From assembly GCA_963693105.1 (NCBI GenBank), contig OY843752.1, forward strand, positions 1,302,001-1,366,000: DNA of 64,000 nt, given 5' to 3'. Under the pieces are notes generated by a model, which did not search any database, was not told the origin of the DNA, and saw nothing but the letters and a program-made list of their open reading frames with translations. The position numbers and the translations under genes were made by a program. Position 1 is the stretch's first letter; the number at the start of each line of letters is the position of its first letter. Of the stretch, positions 1 to 8,133 are shown in pieces. This DNA is from Oxydemutator sp963693105 (GTDB taxonomy: Bacteria > Pseudomonadota > Gammaproteobacteria > Poriferisulfidales > Oxydemutatoraceae).

Positions 1-426
1 CGCCATCAGCATCGCCATCGGGTGGCGCTCCCTGCCGAAACACTCGAGCAGCCGGGTCAGGGCTTTTTCATCCAGATTGCTGTGTTGAAGAAGACTGCGG
101 TTGAAGTCGTCCATTTGCCGGCGGTTGGGCAATTCACCGTAAAACAGCAGATGGCAGACTTCGGGAAAGTTGCTTTTCCCGGCAAGCTGCTCAATCGGGT
201 ATCCCCGATATTTCAGCAGGCCGCGTCCGCCGTCTATGTAGGTGATTTTGCTCTCGCAACTGGCGGTGGAGACAAAGCCGGGGTCGAAGGTGAAATAGCC
301 CAGCTCCTGGTGTATCGGACGGATGTCTATGATATCGGCGCCCGCGGTTGACTCCAGCACGGGCAGCTCAATTTCCTTCTCCTTGCCGGAGCCGGACTCG
401 GTCAATTTGATTTTTTTGTTTTCCAC
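1..426 (-). CDS. gltA: Citrate synthase, N-terminal part (runs off the window)
   Basis: Type II (GltA-like) citrate synthase, which condenses acetyl-CoA and oxaloacetate in the TCA cycle. Reading the minus strand from a GTG at 426 gives 142 codons that remain open at the window edge. The family's N-terminal pattern is clear: TFDPGF at residues 46-51, then ASCESKITYIDG at about 55-66 and RGYPIEQLA at about 74-82. A stop lies seven codons upstream of the GTG with no ATG in between, so GTG is the only sensible start. No good ribosome binding site is visible in front of it. The catalytic His and Asp lie outside the window. Confidence 0.95.
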   Translation of the reverse strand, partial: MENKKIKLTESGSGKEKEIELPVLESTAGADIIDIRPIHQELGYFTFDPGFVSTASCESKITYIDGGRGLLKYRGYPIEQLAGKSNFPEVCHLLFYGELPNRRQMDDFNRSLLQHSNLDEKALTRLLECFGRERHPMAMLMA

Positions 427-458
427 TTTTGGAGGGTAAACGCCGCATTATATATCAT

Positions 459-983
459 TCAGGAGTGCGCGGCCACCAGCGCAATCAGGAAGTCGGCGAT
501 GGCCTGCGGGTCGTCAAGGTCCATAACCGGAATCCCGATGTCGGCGTCCGCTTGGTCGTTGGTGGCCAGCGCGATGATATTCACGTCTTCCGGATAGAGG
601 CGGGTTTGCCCCAGTTCTTTGCGGTGCAACTCGATTTTCGGGAACGGCTCGTGTTTGAAGCCTTCCACCAGTATCAGGTCGAGCGGCTCGCGGCTGACAA
701 CCGCTATCAATTCTGCGAGCGACGTTTCCCGGTCTTCATCAAAATGTTCATTGATCAGCGCCCAGCGCCGGCTGGATGACACCAGCATGCGTTGTGCGCC
801 GGCTTTTCTGAGTTCGTAACTGTCCTTGCCGGGCCGGTCGGTGTCGAAGTTGTGGTGAGCGTGTTTGATGACGCCGATTTTCAGATTCTTCGCCCTCAGG
901 ATTTGCAGCAGTTTTATCAGCAGCGTGGTTTTCCCGGTTCCGCTGTGGGCGCAGAAGCCGACGATGGGGACGGGCGTTTTCAC
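459..983 (-). CDS. mobB: Molybdopterin-guanine dinucleotide biosynthesis adaptor MobB
   Basis: A 174-residue P-loop GTP-binding protein. MobB binds GTP and helps MobA make the guanine-dinucleotide form of the molybdenum cofactor in the cytoplasm. The Walker A loop is at residues 9-20 (G-F-C-A-H-S-G-T-G-K-T-T), and the family motif V-E-G-F-K-H occurs in the middle third. The start overlaps the end of mobA by 4 nt (ATGA), which indicates translational coupling in a mobA-mobB operon. Length and motifs are normal for the family. Confidence 0.93.
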   Translation of the reverse strand: MKTPVPIVGFCAHSGTGKTTLLIKLLQILRAKNLKIGVIKHAHHNFDTDRPGKDSYELRKAGAQRMLVSSSRRWALINEHFDEDRETSLAELIAVVSREPLDLILVEGFKHEPFPKIELHRKELGQTRLYPEDVNIIALATNDQADADIGIPVMDLDDPQAIADFLIALVAAHS

Positions 984-1582
984 GGCAAGGCGCCGGCCCG
1001 CGCCAGGTCTTGCGGCGTGTTCAGGTTGTCGAAGGTTTCAGCCTGGTCGCTGAAGTCGCAGACGACGGTTTTCACTTGTTCGAACCAGTGGTCTATCTTG
1101 CGCCCGCCGCCGCCCAGAAAATCGTACAGCGAGTCATGCAGCGATGTTTTCAGCAGGCAGAATACGGGGTGCAGCCGCCGGCCATCGCCGGCGACGGCAA
1201 TGTCCGCCCGCTTTTCCGACAACGTTTTGTAAAGACGCCGCACCAGCTCCTTCGACGGATGCGGAGTGTCGCAGGGCACGACCGCCGCATAAGGCGTGGC
1301 GGTCTCGGCCAGCGCCGCGCAGATGCCGGCGAGAGGCCCCTGGAAGCCGCTGAAGCCGTCGGTCACCACGGGGTAGCCGTAGGCGCGGTAACGCTCAAGG
1401 CTGCGGTTGGCGCTGATGATCAGCGCGCCCGTCTGGGGTGCGATGACTTCGATGACATGCTCGATAAAAGGGCGGCCCGCCAGCGCAATCAGGCCCTTGT
1501 CCCGGCCGCCCATGCGCGCGCTTCGCCCTCCGGCAAGAATGACGCCGGTGATTTCATCTGTCGGATAAGGTGTTGTTTTCAT
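980..1582 (-). CDS. mobA: Molybdenum cofactor guanylyltransferase MobA
   Basis: A 200-residue nucleotidyltransferase that joins GMP from GTP to molybdopterin, giving MGD for enzymes of the DMSO-reductase family such as formate dehydrogenases. The nucleotide-binding signature I-L-A-G-G-R-S-A-R-M-G-G-R-D-K occupies residues 15-29. A second conserved patch with P-C-D-T-P lies mid-protein (D replaced or shifted relative to some homologues). It is the first gene of the mobA-mobB pair. The AT-rich stretch at about 1583-1620, with TATAAT-like words on both strands, probably carries the divergent promoters of mobA and the DUF1244 gene. Confidence 0.93.
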   Translation of the reverse strand: MKTTPYPTDEITGVILAGGRSARMGGRDKGLIALAGRPFIEHVIEVIAPQTGALIISANRSLERYRAYGYPVVTDGFSGFQGPLAGICAALAETATPYAAVVPCDTPHPSKELVRRLYKTLSEKRADIAVAGDGRRLHPVFCLLKTSLHDSLYDFLGGGGRKIDHWFEQVKTVVCDFSDQAETFDNLNTPQDLARAGALP

Positions 1583-1638
1583 GCTGCCCTATAATATAGC
1601 CGTAATATAACCGTATATTCGCCTGCAGGGAGAAATGA

Positions 1639-1941
1639 ATGTCGAACATGAAAGATGAGATCAAAACCGAAGTCGAGGCCGCCGTTTACCGGCGCCTGGT
1701 CGAGCATCTGCGAACCCGCACCGACGTGCAGAATATAGACTTGATGAACCTGGCGGATTTCTGCCGCAACTGCCTCGCCAAATGGTACAAGGCCGCGGCT
1801 GAGGAGCGGGGCGTCGCCGTGGACTACGAGCAGGCGCGCGAAATCGTTTACGGTATGCCGTACCCCGAATGGAAGGCCCGCCACCAGAAACCGGCCACCC
1901 CGGAGCAGCAGAAGGCCTGGGAGACGCGGCGCGGAAGCTGA
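1639..1941 (+). CDS. DUF1244 family protein
   Basis: A 100-residue protein matching the DUF1244 family, which is widespread in proteobacteria and has no established biochemical role. The diagnostic block L-R-x-R-T-D-V-Q-N-I-D-L-M-N-L-A-D-F-C-R-N-C-L occurs at about residues 25-47. It contains two closely spaced cysteines (CRNC) that could bind metal or be redox active, which is inference. A G-rich ribosome site (CAGGGAGAA) precedes two ATGs; the second, at 1639, is the one in frame. moeB follows after 6 nt, so they are probably co-transcribed. Confidence 0.85.
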   Translation: MSNMKDEIKTEVEAAVYRRLVEHLRTRTDVQNIDLMNLADFCRNCLAKWYKAAAEERGVAVDYEQAREIVYGMPYPEWKARHQKPATPEQQKAWETRRGS

Positions 1942-1947
1942 CACCCG

Positions 1948-2697
1948 ATGCCGGGACTGGATGACAACCAGCTGCTGCGTTACAGCAGGCAGATTCTTCT
2001 GCCGCAAATCGGCGTCGAAGGGCAGGAAAAACTGTTGCGCTCGACGGTGCTGGTCGTCGGCGTCGGCGGACTTGGATCGCCCGCCTCGATGTATCTTGCG
2101 GCCAGCGGCGTCGGCCGGTTGATTCTGGCCGACGACGACGAGGTGGACTTGTCCAATCTGCAAAGGCAGATTGTGCACGCAAGCGGCGCCATCGGCGAGA
2201 TGAAAACGAACTCGGCAAAGTTGCGCCTTGCCGACCTCAACCCCGAAGTGGCCGTCACCGGAATCAACGAGCGCATGAACCCGGAAAAATTGCGCCCGCT
2301 CGTCGGCCAGTGCGATGTTGTCCTGGACTGTTCCGACAATTTCGAGACACGCTATGGATTGAACCGCGCCTGCCTGGAAGCGCGCGTTCCGCTGGTCTCC
2401 GGCGCGGCCATCCGCATGGAAGGCCAGCTCAGCGTGTTTGCGCCGTCCGACCCGCAAAGCCCCTGTTACCAGTGCCTGTACCCGGAAGGCGCGGGGCGGG
2501 ACGAAGGCTGCGTCACGACCGGTATCCTGTCGCCTCTGACCGGCGTCATCGGCAGCCTGCAGGCGATAGAAGCCGTCAAATTGCTGCTGGGCCTGGGTTC
2601 CGCCCTGGTCGGACGCCTGTTGTTGTTCGATGCGATGAAAATGCAGTGGCGGGAAGTCAGGCTGCGCAAAAATCCCGAATGTCCAGTGTGCGGATAA
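1948..2697 (+). CDS. moeB: Molybdopterin-synthase adenylyltransferase, MoeB/ThiF family
   Basis: A 249-residue E1-like enzyme of the ThiF/MoeB/HesA family. It adenylates the C-terminal Gly-Gly of MoaD (or ThiS) before sulfur transfer. The Rossmann loop V-G-V-G-G-L-G-S is at 37-44, and the family motif D-C-S-D-N-F-x-T-R is at about 128-136. Zinc-binding CxxC pairs occur at about 172-175 (CYQC) and at the extreme C terminus (CPVC). No rhodanese domain is fused, which fits MoeB rather than MOCS3. mobA/mobB lie nearby and moaB is at about 33.5 kb. ThiF cannot be fully excluded. Confidence 0.9.
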   Translation: MPGLDDNQLLRYSRQILLPQIGVEGQEKLLRSTVLVVGVGGLGSPASMYLAASGVGRLILADDDEVDLSNLQRQIVHASGAIGEMKTNSAKLRLADLNPEVAVTGINERMNPEKLRPLVGQCDVVLDCSDNFETRYGLNRACLEARVPLVSGAAIRMEGQLSVFAPSDPQSPCYQCLYPEGAGRDEGCVTTGILSPLTGVIGSLQAIEAVKLLLGLGSALVGRLLLFDAMKMQWREVRLRKNPECPVCG

Positions 2698-2806
2698 TTT
2701 CGATGGACCGCGTACGGCCCCTGAACGCCGGCTGAAGCCCGCTGCGGCCAGCCTGAAAAACAGGCAACCTGCCGGGTTTCCTGTATGATTCCGGTGATTT
2801 TCTCCG

Positions 2807-4054
2807 ATGGAAGACCTGCAAAAAACACGCCCGGGCGGCGCCGCGCCGGCGGCGCAAAGCGAGCCGTTCGTGTCGCTTGAACTGGACGGCGCGCGCATCG
2901 ACATTCTCGGCACCGCCCATGTCTCGGAATCCAGCCGGCGCACGGTGCGCGACCTGATTCAAGGCGGCGGCTATGAAACGGTCGCGGTGGAGTTGTGCCT
3001 GAGCCGCTACAAGGCGATCACCGACCCGGACTCGCTCGCCCGCATGGATTTGTGGCAGGTGCTGCGCGAGCGCAAGGGGTTTGCGATTGCCGCATTGCTT
3101 GTGCTCGGCGGCCACCAGCAGCGTCTGGCCGAACGCTTCGGCGTCGAAGCCGGAGGCGAATTGAAGGAAGCCGTGCGGCTGGCCGCAAGCCGCAACCTGC
3201 CGCTGGTCGTTATAGACCGCGAGATCGGCCTGACCCTGAAACGTTTGTATTTTGGCGTTGCGTGGTGGCGCAGGCCCGCGCTGCTGTCGAGTCTGCTGGT
3301 CAGTTTGTTTCATGGCGACGAGATTTCAGAGGAAGACATTGAGGAAGTGAAGAGTGGTGAAGCCCTGGAGGCCGCGTTTCGCCAACTGCCTTTTCTGGGC
3401 GGAAAACTGGAGGAGGTGCTGGTCGGCGAGCGCGACCGCTATATGGCGGCCAAAATACGGAAGTTTGTGTCGGACAAAAAACCGGCCTCGGTGCTTGCAA
3501 TCGTCGGCGCCGGACACCTCGACGGCCTGCGGCGGGAATTGGCGGACACGGCCGGGCGTGAGCCGGCGGACGAGATCATCGCCGGCTGTGAAACAGTGCC
3601 CGTGCGCGGGCGCTGGCGGAAATGGCTGCCGTGGGTTGTCATCGCCGTCATCCTGGCGGGTTTCGCCGCGGGTTTCATGCGCGATTTCGACCTCGGCGTG
3701 GGCCTGGTGCTGGACTGGGTTTTAATCAACGGAGGGCTGGCCGGGTTGGGGGCGGCGCTGGCTTCGGCCCATTGGCTGACGGTTGTGGCGGTTTTCCTGG
3801 CGGCTCCACTGACTTCAATCAACCCGACCATAGGCGCCGGCATGGTCGCGGCGGCCGTTGAGCTTTACCTGAGAAAACCGCGCGTGGCCGATTTCGAGAA
3901 ACTCAGGACCGACGCCACGGAATTTTCAGGATGGCGCCGCAACCGGGCTGCGAGAACGCTGCTGATTTTTATATTGAGCACGCTGGGATCGGCGGCGGGC
4001 ACCTACCTCGGCGGTTTTCATATCTACGACAGCCTGGCCGGATCGGGTTTCTGA
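2807..4054 (+). CDS. TraB/PrgY family membrane protein
   Basis: A 415-residue TraB-domain protein. Family motifs visible are G-T-A-H-V-S at 35-40, an I-D-R-E-I-G-L-T-L-K-R block at about 140 and G-A-G-H-L-D-G-L near 235. The C-terminal 150 residues hold several hydrophobic segments, so the protein is anchored in the inner membrane with the TraB domain on one side. The family was named from Enterococcus pheromone shutdown and resembles metalloproteases of the Tiki/EreA group, but the substrate in proteobacteria is unknown. Its 3' end overlaps the convergent aminotransferase gene by 31 bp. Confidence 0.85.
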   Translation: MEDLQKTRPGGAAPAAQSEPFVSLELDGARIDILGTAHVSESSRRTVRDLIQGGGYETVAVELCLSRYKAITDPDSLARMDLWQVLRERKGFAIAALLVLGGHQQRLAERFGVEAGGELKEAVRLAASRNLPLVVIDREIGLTLKRLYFGVAWWRRPALLSSLLVSLFHGDEISEEDIEEVKSGEALEAAFRQLPFLGGKLEEVLVGERDRYMAAKIRKFVSDKKPASVLAIVGAGHLDGLRRELADTAGREPADEIIAGCETVPVRGRWRKWLPWVVIAVILAGFAAGFMRDFDLGVGLVLDWVLINGGLAGLGAALASAHWLTVVAVFLAAPLTSINPTIGAGMVAAAVELYLRKPRVADFEKLRTDATEFSGWRRNRAARTLLIFILSTLGSAAGTYLGGFHIYDSLAGSGF

Positions 4055-5226
4055 CCGCGCAGGCACTGACGCAGCCCATCGACAAGACGCTGGACGCCTT
4101 CGCCGATTCCGGCGGGGGGCAGCGCGCCGTAGGAGATTCGCAGACAGGCGCTGTCGTGCGGGCCGAATGCCGAGCCCGGAATGACCGCAACGCGATGCTC
4201 GCGCACCAGCATCTCGGCCAGCCGGACATCGTCGCAGCGGCGCCTCATCTTCAGAAAGATATACAGCGCGCCTTCGGCGCAGGGCGGCTCCACCAGACCT
4301 TCCCCGCTCAACGCCTCGAGCCGCTCCAGGCACAGCGCGCGGTTGGTTTCGATTAGCGAGCGTTGTTTGCGCAGGTAGTCGCGCTCTTCGTTCAGGCATT
4401 GCGCGGCGGCGAGTTGTGAAATCGTCGGCGTGCAAATCAGGACATTGTCCTGCACCTTGGTAATGTCGTCGTGCAAAACGTCCGGTATCACCATGTAGCC
4501 GACCCGCCACGAGGCCATGCCGTAACTTTTGGACAGCGTGAACAGCGACAACGTGTGCGCGCCGGCGCCCGGCAGGGCGCCCGGCGAAAAATGACGGTGG
4601 TTTCCGTAGGTGAAATCCTCATAAGCCTCGTCGCTGATATGGTAAATGCCGCGCCGGGCGCAGAGTTGGTTGATGTCGGTCAGAAGCGCCCCGGGATAGA
4701 CGCGCCCGGTCGGGTTGTTCGGCGAGACCGTGACCACCGCCCGCGTTTTCGGCGTAATCGCAGCCGCGATTCTCTCCACCACCGGGCGGCAGTGCTCGCC
4801 GGTTTTGACGGTGACCGCGCGGCAGCCGCACATCTCGACGGTCATCTGGTGGTTGAAGTAGTACGGCGCGGGCAGGATGACCTCGTCGCCGGGGTCGCAG
4901 ACGGCCAGTATCAGCGCGTTGAAGGCCATGTTGGCGCCGGCGGTGACAAACACCGATGTTCCCCCGCCGATCGTGATGCCGTTGTGACGGGCGAGTTTCC
5001 TGCCGATGGCCTCGCGCAGCGCGGCGATGCCTTCAACCGGGCCGTAGGCGTGGCGCCCGGCGTCGTTCATTCGCGCCGCCGCCTGCTTCAGCGCGCCGGG
5101 CGGGGGAGGGTAGAACACGACGCCCTGGCCGAGTGAAATCGTGCCGGGATGCTCCGCCGCCAGCCGGTTGATGACCGGAATGACGGGCTCGGTAATCTGC
5201 ATCATTCTGCGGGCGGCTTTTGGCAT
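4024..5226 (-). CDS. Pyridoxal-phosphate aminotransferase, class I/II
   Basis: A 400-residue fold-type I aminotransferase. The NNPTG motif is at 170-174, the PLP-binding lysine is K233 in T-L-S-K-S-Y-G, and S-D-E-A-Y precedes it at 198-202. The C-terminal substrate-binding Arg lies in C-L-R-I-S-Y-G. The overall pattern is that of aspartate/aromatic-type aminotransferases of subgroup I-gamma, but the substrate cannot be decided from sequence alone. The gene is separated from the J-domain gene by 1 nt, so the two probably form a transcription unit. Confidence 0.85.
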   Translation of the reverse strand: MPKAARRMMQITEPVIPVINRLAAEHPGTISLGQGVVFYPPPPGALKQAAARMNDAGRHAYGPVEGIAALREAIGRKLARHNGITIGGGTSVFVTAGANMAFNALILAVCDPGDEVILPAPYYFNHQMTVEMCGCRAVTVKTGEHCRPVVERIAAAITPKTRAVVTVSPNNPTGRVYPGALLTDINQLCARRGIYHISDEAYEDFTYGNHRHFSPGALPGAGAHTLSLFTLSKSYGMASWRVGYMVIPDVLHDDITKVQDNVLICTPTISQLAAAQCLNEERDYLRKQRSLIETNRALCLERLEALSGEGLVEPPCAEGALYIFLKMRRRCDDVRLAEMLVREHRVAVIPGSAFGPHDSACLRISYGALPPAGIGEGVQRLVDGLRQCLRGQKPDPARLS

Positions 5227-5227
5227 C

Positions 5228-5911
5228 TTATTTCAGCAGCAGGTCTTTGGCCTGATTGATCAGCGCCGCGAGGTGGGCCGAGCCGCCGCGGTCGGGGTGC
5301 AGTCTTTGAATCAGGCGCCGGTGCGCCTCGACGACCGCCTCGCGCGTGGCGCCTGCTTTCAGGCCGAGGATGCGCCAGGCTTCCTCTTCGCTGATGCCAG
5401 AAGCCGCCGCTCCCGCATCGCGGCTTCCGGCGTGCTGCGAGCGCATCCTGTGGTAACTGCGCAGGAGTTGCGCCGCCTGCGGATCGCTCTTGTCAAACTC
5501 CTCCATCAGCCAATCCAGATCGGCTTTGTTCAGACTGCTCAGGCGGCGCCCCTTGAAGCGTCCCTCGAGGAGCCGGCCGTCCATCGTGCCGGTCAGCGGA
5601 TTGACTTCAAGCAGCAGCGAGCGGCTCTGAAAATTGGCGTATCCCTGTGAGCCGAAATTGAAATGGTGAAACAACCGGCTGAACAAAGGCGCGAACCGCG
5701 CCAGCGCGATCAATTTGTAAAGCAGCGGCAGGGTCGCGCCGACGACGGCGGCCAACCAGTGCAGCCTGCCGGTGGCGGCCAGCGCGATGAGCACGGCGAC
5801 CGCGGAATACAGCAGCCATTTGCGGCGGACGCGCGGCGTTTGGCGCCTGATCCAGCGCGCCAGCACAAGCACGGCGATCACCACCGCCAGAGTCGTCAAA
5901 AATGGCAGCAT
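5228..5911 (-). CDS. Membrane-anchored J-domain protein
   Basis: A protein of 227 residues when started at the ATG at 5911. The frame stays open to 5977, but that extension would run into the divergent rhomboid gene and adds a basic stretch in front of the first membrane helix. The N terminus has two hydrophobic segments (about 4-20 and 34-60). The C-terminal 60 residues form a J domain with the HPD motif at 205-207, so it should stimulate a DnaK/Hsp70 ATPase at the membrane. It resembles the DnaJ-like proteins with an N-terminal membrane anchor found in proteobacteria. The client is unknown. Confidence 0.8.
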   Translation of the reverse strand: MLPFLTTLAVVIAVLVLARWIRRQTPRVRRKWLLYSAVAVLIALAATGRLHWLAAVVGATLPLLYKLIALARFAPLFSRLFHHFNFGSQGYANFQSRSLLLEVNPLTGTMDGRLLEGRFKGRRLSSLNKADLDWLMEEFDKSDPQAAQLLRSYHRMRSQHAGSRDAGAAASGISEEEAWRILGLKAGATREAVVEAHRRLIQRLHPDRGGSAHLAALINQAKDLLLK

Positions 5912-5963
5912 AACCGCCAATAATATATGTTTTCGCCGCCGGCCTGATAAAATTTGTCGCGTA

Positions 5964-6809
5964 ATGCAGTGGTTCAAGGCAGTTGAAGTATCTGTTGGCG
6001 AGGACTTGAGGCCGTTCAGCCGGTATCTGTCCGGGCGCGGCGTCTTTCACCGCATTGTCGAACAAGGCGGGCAGCAGGTCGTGCTGCTCGCGGACTCCGG
6101 CGAGGTTGCGGCCACACGCCGCCGGTTTGAACAATGGCAGTCGGGCGAACTCGAGCTGGCCGCCGGCGCCGCCGGGGCTTCGCCGTTGCGGTGGCCGGAG
6201 CGGCGCCGTGTTTTCGCCGTGGTCAGGCGTTACCCCGTGGTGATTGCGCTGTCGCTGTTGAGCGTCGCCGGCGCCTGGTTGGTCTGGGCGGGGCATGCCT
6301 CCATCGTGCATCGGTTGTCTCTTGAAGATCTCGCCGCCGCCGCCGCCGGCCAGTGGTGGCGTTTTGTGTCACCCGCGTTTTTGCACTTCGGGGCGCTTCA
6401 TCTGGTGTTCAATCTGTTGTGGCTGGCTGATCTGGGACGCCGCATTGAATCATCGCAGGGGAGCGCGAGGTTCCTGCTGGTCGCGGCGGTGACGGCGCTT
6501 TGCGCGAATTTGAGCCAGTACTGGCATCTGCCGGGAAGTTTGTTCGGCGGCATGTCGGGCGTGGTGTACGGCCTGCTCGGTTACTGCTGGCTGGCGAACC
6601 GCCTGTGCCCGGCATTGCCGCTGCAGCTTCCATACGGCGTCGTCGCCTTTCTGCTGGGCTGGATGCTGCTGGGCATGTCGGGTGTTTTTTCCCTGGCGGG
6701 CATCCACATCGCAAACGCGGCGCATTTCGGCGGCTTTGTCTCGGGCCTGTTGTTTGCGTGGCTGTCGGTGCGCCCGGCGCCGCGCCGCGGCGAATCGAAC
6801 GGCGCATGA
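5964..6809 (+). CDS. Rhomboid family intramembrane serine protease (GlpG-like)
   Basis: A 282-residue protein with a soluble N-terminal region of about 85 residues followed by about six membrane helices. The catalytic dyad is visible: Ser198 in G-M-S-G and His254 in N-A-A-H-F-G-G. The H-x-x-x-N-type helix motif (H-F-G-A-L-H-L-V-F-N) precedes them. Rhomboids cleave transmembrane substrates inside the inner membrane. The start was set at the ATG at 5964, because an open frame extending upstream to 5772 is antisense to the J-domain gene and lacks rhomboid similarity. Confidence 0.9.
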   Translation: MQWFKAVEVSVGEDLRPFSRYLSGRGVFHRIVEQGGQQVVLLADSGEVAATRRRFEQWQSGELELAAGAAGASPLRWPERRRVFAVVRRYPVVIALSLLSVAGAWLVWAGHASIVHRLSLEDLAAAAAGQWWRFVSPAFLHFGALHLVFNLLWLADLGRRIESSQGSARFLLVAAVTALCANLSQYWHLPGSLFGGMSGVVYGLLGYCWLANRLCPALPLQLPYGVVAFLLGWMLLGMSGVFSLAGIHIANAAHFGGFVSGLLFAWLSVRPAPRRGESNGA

Positions 6810-6928
6810 GAGTTCCGTGCGTCTTTTGCGTCTTTTGCGCCGCCGCGCTGCTGTCTGGTTGCGCCTCGCCGCGCGGCGGGATTCAGTCGCGCCGCAGGCG
6901 GTCGCTCAGCGCGATGGGTGTCGGGTAG
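6806..6928 (+). CDS. Possible tiny lipoprotein or lipoprotein gene remnant
   Basis: A 40-codon frame whose ATG overlaps the rhomboid stop (ATGA). It begins with a short basic N terminus, a hydrophobic run and a textbook lipobox L-L-S-G-C-A-S at 15-21. The remainder is Arg-rich and overlaps the 3' end of the antiporter gene on the other strand by 46 nt. It could be a small lipoprotein, or the head of a longer lipoprotein gene cut off when the antiporter gene was brought in. It is too short to assign a role. Confidence 0.3.
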   Translation: MRVPCVFCVFCAAALLSGCASPRGGIQSRRRRSLSAMGVG

Positions 6929-8055
6929 CGCATCACAATCAGGTAGGGCGAGACCATGAACGTGATCACCATCGCAACCTGAATCAGGTGTGCGGCGTTG
7001 GCGCCGATCAGATTCAGTTCATAGGCCAGCGCGGTAATCAACAGCGAAAATTCGCTGCCTTGTCCCAGCCGCACTCCGACTTCACGCGCGCGTTCGCGGT
7101 CCTCGCCGGCGCGCGTCAGCAGCAGCCGGAAGGCGACGGGTTTGATGAGAAGCACCAGGGCGGCCAGCAGCGCAGCCGGCAGCAGCACCGCCTGCAGCGC
7201 CGGCAATTCAATGCTGCTGCCCAGCGAAAAGAAGAAGACAATCAGAAAAAAGTCGCGCAGCGGTTTCAGGGAATCCGCGACATACAGCGCGATGGGGTTG
7301 GCCGCGAGAAGGACGCCGGCGATGAAAGCGCCGACTTCATAAGACAGGCCGAGCCAGGCCGTCATCTGCGCGATGCCGATGCACCAGCCGATCATCAGCA
7401 GAAAAATGTATTCCTTGATCTTGTCGAATTTCCGCAGCAGCTTGAGAATGACGTATCTCTGCAGCACATAGATCAGCGCGACCAGCAGCGGCAGCGACAG
7501 CAGTCGCAGCAGTATCTGCCGGGCGTCGGCGCTGTCGCTGCCGGCGAAGGCGTGGATGGAGACCAGGACGACGATCGCAACCAGGTCTTGCAGCAGCAGC
7601 ACGCTGATAATGGTTTCGCCGGTCGGCTTGTGGTGCAGCACCGTCGTCGGCAGCAACTTGAGGCCGATGATGGTGCTGGAAAACATCAGCGCCGAGGTCA
7701 GCACCAGGATTTCCGCCGTGCTGAGCCCGATTGCGTAGCCGAACAGCAGGCCGATGGCGGCGAACACCAGGCAGCTCAGCACCGTCGGCGCGGTGGTCTC
7801 CTGAAGCATCTTGACCAGTTTGACCGGCGACAGGTCCAGCCCGAGAAGAAACAGCAGAAAGGCGATGCCGATTTCCGAGATCTCGGCGATGCCGGTCGAG
7901 TCTTCCACCAGGCCGAACCCGGCCGGCCCCAGCACCAGCCCGAGGAGGATGTAGGCGACCAGCATGGTCTGCCGCGTGAACAGGGCCACGGTGGCCATGA
8001 CGGCGGCGCCGGTAAAAATCAGAAAGACGGTAAAAAGTGCGAGATCCTGTGGCAT
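6883..8055 (-). CDS. Cation:proton antiporter, CPA2 (KefB/C-like) transmembrane part
   Basis: A 390-residue, almost wholly hydrophobic protein with about 12-13 membrane helices. Typical CPA2 blocks are G-L-V-L-G-P-A-G-F-G near 38, F-L-L-F-L-L-G-L-D-L near 66 and L-L-L-Q-D-L-V-A-I near 153. It would exchange K+ or Na+ for protons in the inner membrane. It ends after the membrane part and has no C-terminal TrkA-N/RCK regulatory domain, unlike KefB and KefC, so gating by NAD or glutathione is not expected. It reads divergently from serS. Confidence 0.88.
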   Translation of the reverse strand: MPQDLALFTVFLIFTGAAVMATVALFTRQTMLVAYILLGLVLGPAGFGLVEDSTGIAEISEIGIAFLLFLLGLDLSPVKLVKMLQETTAPTVLSCLVFAAIGLLFGYAIGLSTAEILVLTSALMFSSTIIGLKLLPTTVLHHKPTGETIISVLLLQDLVAIVVLVSIHAFAGSDSADARQILLRLLSLPLLVALIYVLQRYVILKLLRKFDKIKEYIFLLMIGWCIGIAQMTAWLGLSYEVGAFIAGVLLAANPIALYVADSLKPLRDFFLIVFFFSLGSSIELPALQAVLLPAALLAALVLLIKPVAFRLLLTRAGEDRERAREVGVRLGQGSEFSLLITALAYELNLIGANAAHLIQVAMVITFMVSPYLIVMRYPTPIALSDRLRRD

Positions 8056-8133
8056 ACGGTTTTTATTTCCCGGAATTGTCGGCTATTATAAACGGTGCGC
8101 GGCGGGCCATGCGCTGCGTCATGCGCCAACACC

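Noticed and set aside
1579..2943. 454-residue minus-strand frame over moeB and the DUF1244 gene
   Set aside because: The plus-strand frames have clear family motifs, whereas the minus-strand product is Arg/Gln-rich with none.
6929..8091. 469-residue plus-strand frame across the antiporter gene
   Set aside because: It is a Gln-rich, domain-free translation of antiporter codons on the opposite strand.
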